From Anaerolineae bacterium (lineage in GTDB: Bacteria; Chloroflexota; Anaerolineae; 4572-78; J111), in the NCBI GenBank assembly GCA_020433785.1, contig JAGRCC010000078.1, positions 1 to 19,625 on the forward strand: a stretch of 19,625 nt of DNA. Reading direction: 5' to 3'. Positions 1 through 6,395 of the stretch are shown here, one piece after another (position 1 is the first letter of the stretch; the number at the start of each line of letters is the position of its first letter). Below the pieces are notes generated by a model that saw only the letters and a list, made by a program, of their open reading frames with translations, had not been told where the DNA came from and did no database searches. Position numbers and translations under genes: made by a program.

Positions 1-1567
1 CGGGTTTGCGGGTGAAGTAGATGGGACGGGCCTCGGCGCTGGCCTGAGCGACCTTCTCCGGCCAGCGATCAAGGGGGTTGCGCACCGTCACATCGAGGCG
101 CTGGCCGAGGACTAATTGATAATACTTAAAAGGGGTGTATTGTTCCCAATCGCCCCAGATAATGCTGTTCGGTTCAACGTAGGGCAGGCTGCTTTCAACG
201 AACCGCTGGGCTTGTGTGCCGCGCAGCAATTGCCGCCAATCATCCAGAGGGGTGGTCGCGGCCGTGATTTGCGTTTGCCAGTTCGGTCGGCCCAACGACA
301 GGATTAAAAGTGTGGTGAAGCCAAATAGGGCGATAAGTTGCAGCACAAACGATAATGGGATAGTGGTCGCTGAAGACTGGTTATTGTTTGATTTGAGACG
401 ATCTGAATTATTCGCGGCGAGCGGTTTTTCACTAGGATTTATGGTTCTTCTTATAAATTTGAACAGATACCCGACCAAACTAACGATACCATTGACACCC
501 AGGCCCAACCAGACGGTTACGATAAAATAAGCGGGCATTAAATACCAGGTCGGGGCTTCATCTAAATTGACCACTTCAAAATCTAGCGTAAACAGCAGCA
601 GCAACACCACCAGCAGCCCTTGAAATAGAAATTGGCCGGGATAACGCCTCAGTAAGATAACGGCTCCCACCACCGCCAGCACCACACCAGGCAGCGAGAG
701 TTGGGCCAGCAGATCGCGCCAAATAAATAGCAGACGGGCCGGCAGATAAGCGGGATCGATGGAAAAGAAGAGGCCGGTTGAGTCGCCGGAGCCGATCAAA
801 AACCAAAAGCTTTTGAAGTCCGTGATTTGTTCGTGGGTGTAGGGCGGATGGTTCACGCCTCGCAGGTAGATAAAGAGATACAAGGTCAGCGGCGCGAGCG
901 TGAGCAGGATCAGCCTGATCAGCCGGCGCGGCTGGCGCATCAGCGCCGGATCGTGCCAGGCAATCCAGGCTACCAACGACGGCAGATAAAAGAGGGTCGT
1001 ACGGTGATGGGCCAGACTGAGACCGACAGTGAAAGCCAGCCAACTGAGCGTGCGGTCGGCGGCGACGAGCCGGTTGGATTTATAGTGTTGAGCCAGGGTA
1101 ACGGCTTGCAGGGTGAGCAGGGCAAAAAAGAAAATATTGAACGATCGGACGCCGGCGATGATACTCCACTGCCAAAAGGTCAAGCCAAAGGCCAGCGTCA
1201 GCCCGGCGACCACAGCGCCGGCCCAAACGGCGGCGGGTAAAATTTCTTGTGATAACCGGTAAACGATCAGGCTGGTGATCCCGGCCGCCAGCGCTCCTCC
1301 CAGGGCTGAAAAAAGATTGACCCGCCAGGCCAGCGACCCAATAGGGATCAGGAGAGTCCACAGTTTGCCGACTAAAATATAAAGCGGATAACCGGTGGTA
1401 TGAGGAATGCCTAACAACGGCACCGCGATTTGGTGTTCGCCGGCGTCGCCGCCAACAACGCCAGGGGCCAAAGTGAGCAGGTAGAGGCTAAAAACTGCGA
1501 CAAAAACTCCGGCAAACAGGATCAGCGGCAGGTAATGGGGGGGTGGGCGCAGGCGGTCTAAGATCAT
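1..1567 (-). CDS. DUF2723-family membrane glycosyltransferase (partial, C-terminus beyond left edge)
   Basis: One continuous reading frame of 522 residues runs from an ATG at 1567 to the window edge with no stop. The protein is strongly hydrophobic with many membrane segments. The first segment (about residues 13-34) ends in LTLAPGVVGGDAGEH, followed by LLGIPHTTGYPLYILVGKL (51-69). This acidic post-TM1 loop plus GIPHxTGYPLY is the hallmark of DUF2723 proteins (GT-C fold, relatives of TMEM260 protein O-mannosyltransferase). A GLSLAHHRT motif lies near residue 185. Such enzymes move a sugar from a polyprenyl-phosphate donor onto an acceptor on the outer membrane face; the acceptor is not readable here. 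A soluble C-terminal part begins near residue 430 and is cut off. The usual 'AEVYxLN' stretch reads AGVRSFN, so the family match is clear but activity is not certain. The upstream ribosome site is weak. Confidence 0.85.
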   Translation of the reverse strand, partial: MILDRLRPPPHYLPLILFAGVFVAVFSLYLLTLAPGVVGGDAGEHQIAVPLLGIPHTTGYPLYILVGKLWTLLIPIGSLAWRVNLFSALGGALAAGITSLIVYRLSQEILPAAVWAGAVVAGLTLAFGLTFWQWSIIAGVRSFNIFFFALLTLQAVTLAQHYKSNRLVAADRTLSWLAFTVGLSLAHHRTTLFYLPSLVAWIAWHDPALMRQPRRLIRLILLTLAPLTLYLFIYLRGVNHPPYTHEQITDFKSFWFLIGSGDSTGLFFSIDPAYLPARLLFIWRDLLAQLSLPGVVLAVVGAVILLRRYPGQFLFQGLLVVLLLLFTLDFEVVNLDEAPTWYLMPAYFIVTVWLGLGVNGIVSLVGYLFKFIRRTINPSEKPLAANNSDRLKSNNNQSSATTIPLSFVLQLIALFGFTTLLILSLGRPNWQTQITAATTPLDDWRQLLRGTQAQRFVESSLPYVEPNSIIWGDWEQYTPFKYYQLVLGQRLDVTVRNPLDRWPEKVAQASAEARPIYFTRKP

Positions 1568-1685
1568 AGGCGTAAATTTTAGAGGAAAGGGAAATAATTG
1601 GCGAATTTATGGCGTTCGTAGTTGAGTTATAGGTGAATTGAAAAAACACGGTGAAGGGGACGGGATGAGGACAATTAGCAATTGC

Positions 1686-1717
1686 AAAAAGAGCATCCTG
1701 AGAAACAGGATGCTCTT
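1686..1717 (-). terminator. Rho-independent terminator after the rseP/zinc-ribbon/HEAT unit
   Basis: A perfect 12-bp inverted repeat, AAGAGCATCCTG (1689-1700) and CAGGATGCTCTT (1706-1717), encloses a 5-nt loop. On the minus strand it ends in a run of five T (1690-1686). It starts 29 nt after the HEAT gene stop. A T-run on the plus side (1721-1725) means it may also stop plus-strand transcription. Confidence 0.85.
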
Positions 1718-1745
1718 GTCTTTTTAGAAGCGATTTACGGTAAGA

Positions 1746-2771
1746 TTAGTAGTTGTCGGAACCGTTGTTGCCGTTGGTGCTGTAGGTCTCATAATCGTCG
1801 TCGTAATCATCATAATCGTCATCTTCGTCATCTTCGTCGTATTCGAAATCGTATAGCATCAAATCATCATCGGCGAAGATATTCAGTTCGTCCAGCGACT
1901 CTTCGGCGGCTACGGCCAGGGCCTCATTTTCGCTGTCGAGGCAGGCTTCCAGGGCTTGTCGGGCCAGGTCGCCGCCAATCCGGCCCAACGCCCAAATGGC
2001 CATCTCTTGAACTTCCAAATCGGGATCCTCATCAATGATGACGATCAATTTCTCGACCGCGCCTTTGGCTTCTAACTCGCCGCAGGATCTGGCGGCTTCA
2101 AAACGGATTTCCGTACTGTTGTTATCCAACTCTTCGATCACCAGCGGCAGCCAGCGTTTGTCGGCGCTGCGGCCCATGGCGAAAACGGCGCTTACTTGAA
2201 ACTTTTCATCGTCGCTGTAGTAGGCGGCTTCGATAATCTCCGCAATGCCGGGCCGGCTGGAAAAGGCAATGGCCTCAACAGCTCGGCGTTGGACATCGGA
2301 ATCCTCGCCGGATTGGTGGATGACTTCAAGCAGCGCTTCTTCAGCCAGGTTGCCTTCATTCCAGTCGATCTCTTCTAATTCTTTCAAATAGACAAATTTG
2401 CCCAAGCCTGTAGCGGCAGCCTCGCGAACGGTGGAAGTCTCATCCGTTTTGAGCAGGTGAATCAGCGGGCGAATTAAACTAACTTGCTCGTGGTCCCACA
2501 GGCTTTTGATGGCGGTGGTCCGCACTTCGGCATCTTCATCGGTTAGGGCAGTTAAAAAGACCGGGTCGAAGTCTACTTCAAAATTGACTTCGGCAGTTTC
2601 CATTAATTCATGAATAATCGTTCGACGGCGCTGAACAGGAAAGGTTGGCCAGACCTCGGTAAAGGTACTGAGGTTAGTCTGGTTCATTCTGGATAGCGAG
2701 TACAATTTACTACTGCTAAGTTTAGGTTCACTACCTAATTGTTCTAATATGTCTCTAAATGAATCGCTCAT
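1746..2771 (-). CDS. HEAT-repeat protein with Asp/Glu-rich C-terminal tail
   Basis: The protein has 341 residues, no signal peptide and no membrane segment. From about residue 68 to 297 it is a chain of paired helices with the HEAT/PBS-lyase signature of about 31 residues: 'D.D.EVR..A...LG' units near 78-91, 113-125, 156-170, 188-200, 218-232 and 250-265. Such solenoids are protein-binding scaffolds. Residues 301-328 are almost all Asp, Glu and Tyr, and the end (331-341) is Asn/Gly/Ser-rich. I chose the ATG at 2771, not the upstream in-frame codon at 2828 that lies inside the preceding gene, because it follows that gene's TGA by only 4 nt, which suggests translational coupling. Its partner is unknown; the context suggests a link with the zinc-ribbon protein or RseP at the membrane. 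It may instead be a general scaffold with no specific tie to RseP. Confidence 0.88.
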   Translation of the reverse strand: MSDSFRDILEQLGSEPKLSSSKLYSLSRMNQTNLSTFTEVWPTFPVQRRRTIIHELMETAEVNFEVDFDPVFLTALTDEDAEVRTTAIKSLWDHEQVSLIRPLIHLLKTDETSTVREAAATGLGKFVYLKELEEIDWNEGNLAEEALLEVIHQSGEDSDVQRRAVEAIAFSSRPGIAEIIEAAYYSDDEKFQVSAVFAMGRSADKRWLPLVIEELDNNSTEIRFEAARSCGELEAKGAVEKLIVIIDEDPDLEVQEMAIWALGRIGGDLARQALEACLDSENEALAVAAEESLDELNIFADDDLMLYDFEYDEDDEDDDYDDYDDDYETYSTNGNNGSDNY

Positions 2772-2775
2772 AGTC

Positions 2776-3651
2776 TCACTGCCATAAAAAGCTAAGGGTA
2801 TCGCTAACCTCGCTGACGGGCCGGCCAACTTGCCGGCCTTCGTCGTCGGTGGCTATCTCTTCAACGTAGACGTACCACTCATACTGGCGGCCGGTGAATT
2901 CATCGGCCAGACCCCAATATTGGTCTTGGGGTATTTCCCAAAAGGTATCTTTGACATTTGAGCCGCCATAAGCGACTTGTCCCTCTTGCTCCCAGTTCAT
3001 CCGCACCGCATAAAACTCATTAGGGGCAAGCTGGCCCATATCTTCCCAACGCAAGATGATTTCTTCTTCTTTGCCAAATAGTTTGCCATCGGCCGGACCT
3101 CGCAAGAGCGGCTTCTTGAAGCGAGGTGTCGGGGTGGGTGTGATGGTGGGCGTATCGGTTGCGGTCGGTTCGCCGGGCAGCAAGGTGTTGGTCGGCGTTG
3201 GCGTTTCCGTTTCAGTTGGCGTGGGCGAAGGTGTGAAGGTGGCCGTTGACGTTGGAGTGGCGGTATCGGTCGGAGTAGGCGTTAAGGTTGGCGTTGAAGT
3301 TGAAGTTGGCGTTGTGGTTACGGTTAGGGTCGGCGTTTCGGTCGGCGGATTGACCATTAGTGAAACCTGCTCGGTACCCTGCGCTAACGCCGGACCAAAC
3401 CGAACCATGCCAAGAATTAAGCCGACAACCACTATGACGGCTAAACTAATTTGCCAATAGGGTGTCGGCTTTGGTTCTAACTTCGCTCCACAGTGCGGGC
3501 AGATGCTCAACTTGGCCGGGGCCCGCAAGCTGCAAACTCGACAGCGAATTTGCGATGCTAGATTTGTATTTTCGTGACCACAATTTGGACAAATACGCCA
3601 ACCCGATTTTACAGGTTCCTGACAAACAGGGCAGGATTGTCCTTCAGACAT
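2776..3651 (-). CDS. Zinc-ribbon membrane protein with Thr/Pro linker and Ig/FN3-like domain
   Basis: The protein has 291 residues in four parts. Residues 7-54 hold four CxxC knuckles (C7/C10, C21/C24, C37/C40, C51/C54), a double zinc ribbon. Residues 66-83 form one membrane helix. Residues 101-180 are a low-complexity Thr/Pro/Ser linker. The C-terminal 110 residues start with 'GPADGKLFGKEEEIILRWE' and read like the beta-sandwich domains common on Chloroflexota surface proteins. The predicted topology is a cytoplasmic zinc ribbon, a helix, and an extracytoplasmic stalk carrying the sandwich domain, as in a membrane sensor or anchor; that role is inferred. The chosen ATG (3651) overlaps the rseP TGA by one base (TGATG). 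An in-frame upstream codon at 3669 would add six residues inside rseP. No known gene name fits. Confidence 0.87.
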   Translation of the reverse strand: MSEGQSCPVCQEPVKSGWRICPNCGHENTNLASQIRCRVCSLRAPAKLSICPHCGAKLEPKPTPYWQISLAVIVVVGLILGMVRFGPALAQGTEQVSLMVNPPTETPTLTVTTTPTSTSTPTLTPTPTDTATPTSTATFTPSPTPTETETPTPTNTLLPGEPTATDTPTITPTPTPRFKKPLLRGPADGKLFGKEEEIILRWEDMGQLAPNEFYAVRMNWEQEGQVAYGGSNVKDTFWEIPQDQYWGLADEFTGRQYEWYVYVEEIATDDEGRQVGRPVSEVSDTLSFLWQ

Positions 3652-5042
3652 CAGAATAGATTTCCCCAATCTATGGTTGGAATCGGGTTGCTGAGATCAT
3701 AGTAGCTAATCACTAACATGAGCGTCAAAAGCAACGCCAATCCGATAAAATGAATGGCTCCCTCTTTTTCCGGCGCGATCCGTTTGCCGCGAATGGCTTC
3801 GATAATCACAAACAAAATGCGGCCTCCATCCAGCGCCGGCAGCGGGAGCAAATTGGTAACGGCCAGGGCTGTACTTAAAATAGCGGTCAACCACAGGATG
3901 GGGAACCACCAGTTAAGCTCAACTGCCGCGTCAACGGCCGACCCGGTTTGCTGATAAATGCCGACCGGTCCGGTTGGTCGAGCCGCTTCAGCCGGAATAA
4001 TATCCCGGAGAATAGCAATAGGCAAGTAGAAAGTCAAGCCAATGTACTCCGCCGTTTGCCGGAACCCTCTAACCAGCGCGGTTGGCAATGGGTAGTAGGT
4101 TTTTTCACTCTCGATACCGTCGTAGCTGATGCCGACACCCATCGAGCCTTGCCCTTCCGGTGGATCGACGCGCGGGACCAGTGAGGTGGTAAACGTTTCA
4201 CCATCCCGCTGCACCGTTAACATAATCTCTTGGCCTTTGTGCTCATTGACATAGTAAATGAGATCGCCCACATGATTGAACTCGACTTCATCGGCGCCTA
4301 AAATAATATCGCCCGATTTGAGGCCGGCGCTTTCAGCCGGGGTATCGGCCACCACATCGGTCACCACAGTTTGGGCAATCGGCGTCTCTTCGCCATTGGC
4401 ATTGATGCCGGTAACCGGTTCAGGAACGCCGGACATCGACGTTAACGTAAAAAAGAACACGGCGGTAACCAGATTCATCAGCGAGCCGGCTACCAGCACC
4501 GCAAAGCGTACGCGCTTGCTCTTGCTGGCAAAGCTGCCGGGCGCGGTCGGGTCTTCTTCACCCACCATGCGGACGTATCCGCCTAATGGAATCCAGTTGA
4601 TGGAGTATTCGGTGGGTTTCTCGATAGCATCTACCGTGACCACCGGCATATCATCGGAAGGTATGATTTTGGTGGTGTCCCGGCTAAGCATGTTAAATAA
4701 CTTAGCTTCGCTGCCTTCTTTGCCGGCAGCCGATTTAGAGTCGGGTTCAACCAGACTCAGGCGGGTGACGGCCGGCCGACCTTTGGTATCGACCGTGGTT
4801 TCGGCCACCACTTGGCTGCCGGGTTGAATATGGCGGGAGACCTGAACTTGACGGCTAATCACATAGTCCTGGCCGTCGAGGGTGATTCGTCCTTCATCTT
4901 GCCAAACTTTAACCGCTCGCGGCGGGAAGCCGATGGCAAACTCTTCCACGGTAATGCCGGATCGCTTGGCGACGACAAAATGCCCCAATTCATGCACAAA
5001 AATCAAGATGCTCAGAATGATTATAAAGGCAATGACAGTCAA
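3651..5042 (-). CDS. rseP: RIP/site-2 zinc metalloprotease (RseP/RasP family)
   Basis: This intramembrane protease cuts transmembrane anchors such as anti-sigma factors or signal-peptide remnants within the lipid bilayer. In the 463-residue product, HELGH (17-21) in the first helix gives the zinc ligands and catalytic Glu. TEYSINWIPLGGYVRM (144-159) is the family's membrane re-entrant strand region. A single PDZ domain spans about 215-290, and NLLPLPALDGGR (397-408) provides the third zinc ligand Asp. An extra polar stretch of about 93 residues (51-143) separates the HELGH segment from PLGGYV, where classic members have a short link. The start chosen is a TTG at 5042, preceded by GGAAAGGA 9 nt upstream and giving the normal short N-terminus. 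The longer frame from a TTG at 5114 would begin upstream of the promoter. It is the first gene of a three-gene unit. Confidence 0.93.
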   Translation of the reverse strand: MTVIAFIIILSILIFVHELGHFVVAKRSGITVEEFAIGFPPRAVKVWQDEGRITLDGQDYVISRQVQVSRHIQPGSQVVAETTVDTKGRPAVTRLSLVEPDSKSAAGKEGSEAKLFNMLSRDTTKIIPSDDMPVVTVDAIEKPTEYSINWIPLGGYVRMVGEEDPTAPGSFASKSKRVRFAVLVAGSLMNLVTAVFFFTLTSMSGVPEPVTGINANGEETPIAQTVVTDVVADTPAESAGLKSGDIILGADEVEFNHVGDLIYYVNEHKGQEIMLTVQRDGETFTTSLVPRVDPPEGQGSMGVGISYDGIESEKTYYPLPTALVRGFRQTAEYIGLTFYLPIAILRDIIPAEAARPTGPVGIYQQTGSAVDAAVELNWWFPILWLTAILSTALAVTNLLPLPALDGGRILFVIIEAIRGKRIAPEKEGAIHFIGLALLLTLMLVISYYDLSNPIPTIDWGNLF

Positions 5043-5081
5043 AATCTCTGGTCCTTTCCGGATATAGGGGTTTAAATAAAT

Positions 5082-5110
5082 ATTATACCCATGCCCTAAC
5101 TGATTGCCAA
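5082..5110 (-). promoter_or_regulatory. Sigma-70-type promoter for rseP
   Basis: On the minus strand, TTGGCA (5110-5105) is followed after exactly 17 nt by a perfect TATAAT (5087-5082). Transcription would begin near 5075, about 33 nt before the TTG start at 5042. It lies in the gap after the decarboxylase stop, so rseP need not depend on read-through. Confidence 0.75.
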
Positions 5111-5166
5111 ACAAAAAGTTAGGGGCTATCCGTATTTTTATCCCCTGTCATTGTGCAATAATTCCA

Positions 5167-6225
5167 TTAAAACTCAATTAACCGGGCCGGGCCGCCAGCG
5201 CGACTGGCTAAGACATTTTGCACCCCCGTAATTCGGCGCGCCGCGGCCTCGACTGCGGGCGCATGGGCCGCCTCGCAAATGAGGTGGACATTCGGTCCGG
5301 CGTCGATGGTAAAATAGACCGGCAGCCCCGCTTGTCGCCACTGTTGAGTGGCTTGAATGAGCGCCATCGTGGCCGGATGCCAGTAATATAAGGGCGGGTG
5401 GCCCGACATCATCACGGCGTGCATAATCACCGTATCTTCCTCGATGACCGGCCCCATCGCCGCTAAATCGCGGGCCAGCAAGGCTTGGCGACAGGCGGCC
5501 AGCCGGCTCTCTGCGCCGGCCACGCGAGCCGGTTGCAGCGAACTGGTATCGGCAATTTGATGTCCGCCGGTTGAGCCGACCGGTTTGTGCGCCTGGCTAA
5601 CGATAACCACCAGATCGCGCAAATCCCAATGGTCCGGCCCGGCCAAACTGGTGGCGACCGAGGTCTGGTCGTCGCCGGTGAGCCATTGGCAATACCCGGC
5701 CGGCACCGAGCGGCAAGCGGAGCCGGACCCGCGTCGGGCCAACCGCGAAAGCGCTGCTTCGGTCAAAGTCAACCCCGCCGCCGCTGCACCGGCCACACTC
5801 AAGGCTGCAAACGCCGCCGCCGACGAGGCAATACCGGAACCAACCGGAAAGTTGCTTTCCGACTCGATACGGGCGGCCAGATTTAAACCTGCTTCGGCTC
5901 GAATGAGGTCAAGGCTGGCGGTTACGCGAGTCAGTCCTGGTCCGGTCACTTGGGTCCCGTTGATGAAGAGGACATCCCCGGTTAACTCTGTCGCAAAGGC
6001 CACTGTGGTTACCGTGTACAAATCGGCCAGGTTCATCGATAGCGATGGATTGGCCGGCAGCCGCTGGTGGTGGTTGGTATTGCCCCAATATTTAATGAAT
6101 GCGATGTTGGGATGAGCCAAAGCTGTGGCTCGGCGCTCACGGGCAGCCTTGGCGCGTAGTTCGATCTGTTCGTTTGGGTCTACATGCGTGGAAAGTTGTG
6201 AAATTTTAGGGATCAGGGTTGGCAT
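5167..6225 (-). CDS. mvaD: Diphosphomevalonate decarboxylase (or mevalonate-phosphate decarboxylase)
   Basis: A GHMP-fold cytoplasmic enzyme of 352 residues, which phosphorylates and decarboxylates a mevalonate phosphate to give an isopentenyl phosphate for isoprenoid synthesis. Visible motifs are HPNIAFIKYWGN (38-49), the ATP-binding PVGSGIASSAA (127-137), GSGSACRSVPAGY (166-178), and TIDAGPNVHLI (306-316) with catalytic Asp308. These match the family at the usual spacing. The canonical KYWGK reads KYWGN. Some Chloroflexota (Roseiflexus) use a close relative that acts on mevalonate 5-phosphate together with isopentenyl phosphate kinase, so the exact substrate is open. AGGAG stands 5 nt before the ATG at 6225; another ATG at 6230 is out of frame and too close to it. 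No other mevalonate gene is in the window. The N-terminus is some 25 residues longer than in many homologs. Confidence 0.92.
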   Translation of the reverse strand: MPTLIPKISQLSTHVDPNEQIELRAKAARERRATALAHPNIAFIKYWGNTNHHQRLPANPSLSMNLADLYTVTTVAFATELTGDVLFINGTQVTGPGLTRVTASLDLIRAEAGLNLAARIESESNFPVGSGIASSAAAFAALSVAGAAAAGLTLTEAALSRLARRGSGSACRSVPAGYCQWLTGDDQTSVATSLAGPDHWDLRDLVVIVSQAHKPVGSTGGHQIADTSSLQPARVAGAESRLAACRQALLARDLAAMGPVIEEDTVIMHAVMMSGHPPLYYWHPATMALIQATQQWRQAGLPVYFTIDAGPNVHLICEAAHAPAVEAAARRITGVQNVLASRAGGPARLIEF

Positions 6226-6277
6226 GGCATCTCCTATTGACCGGTATAGTTGTTTCGGCTCAAGCCTGGGTAGTCAG

Positions 6278-6308
6278 ATTGTACAACATAGGCTTTCAAT
6301 TATGCCAA
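6278..6308 (-). promoter_or_regulatory. Possible weak promoter for the decarboxylase gene
   Basis: On the minus strand TTGGCA (6308-6303) and TACAAT (6283-6278) are separated by 19 nt, longer than the ideal 17. The -35 box equals the one used by rseP. It sits about 55 nt upstream of the start codon. Confidence 0.35.
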
Positions 6309-6331
6309 TCAACCGCACCCTTGTCTCCAAA

Positions 6332-6369
6332 TTAAAAGCCCCGCTGCTTGATGAAAACAGCGGGGCTTT
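6332..6369 (-). terminator. Rho-independent terminator after the hydrogenase-like gene
   Basis: AAAGCCCCGCTG (6335-6346) and CAGCGGGGCTTT (6358-6369) form a perfect 12-bp GC-rich stem with an 11-nt loop. On the minus strand it is followed by a T-rich tail (TTTTAATTT). It lies 26 nt after the stop of the hydrogenase-like gene. Confidence 0.85.
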
Positions 6370-6395
6370 CGCTCTATAACTTGTTCAGGTGTTGA

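Noticed and set aside
576..1361. Minus-strand frames of 155 and 93 codons at 576-1043 and 1080-1361
   Set aside because: They lie in a different frame from the continuous 522-residue DUF2723 frame, which carries clear family motifs through the same bases.
3056..3460. Plus-strand 134-codon frame rich in Val and Gly
   Set aside because: It is the mirror of the Thr/Pro linker codons of the zinc-ribbon gene on the other strand and has no ribosome site.
5111..5166. Short AGGGG/CCCCT hairpin between the decarboxylase stop and the rseP promoter
   Set aside because: The stem is only 5 bp with a long loop and no clear T-run, so it is too weak to call a terminator.
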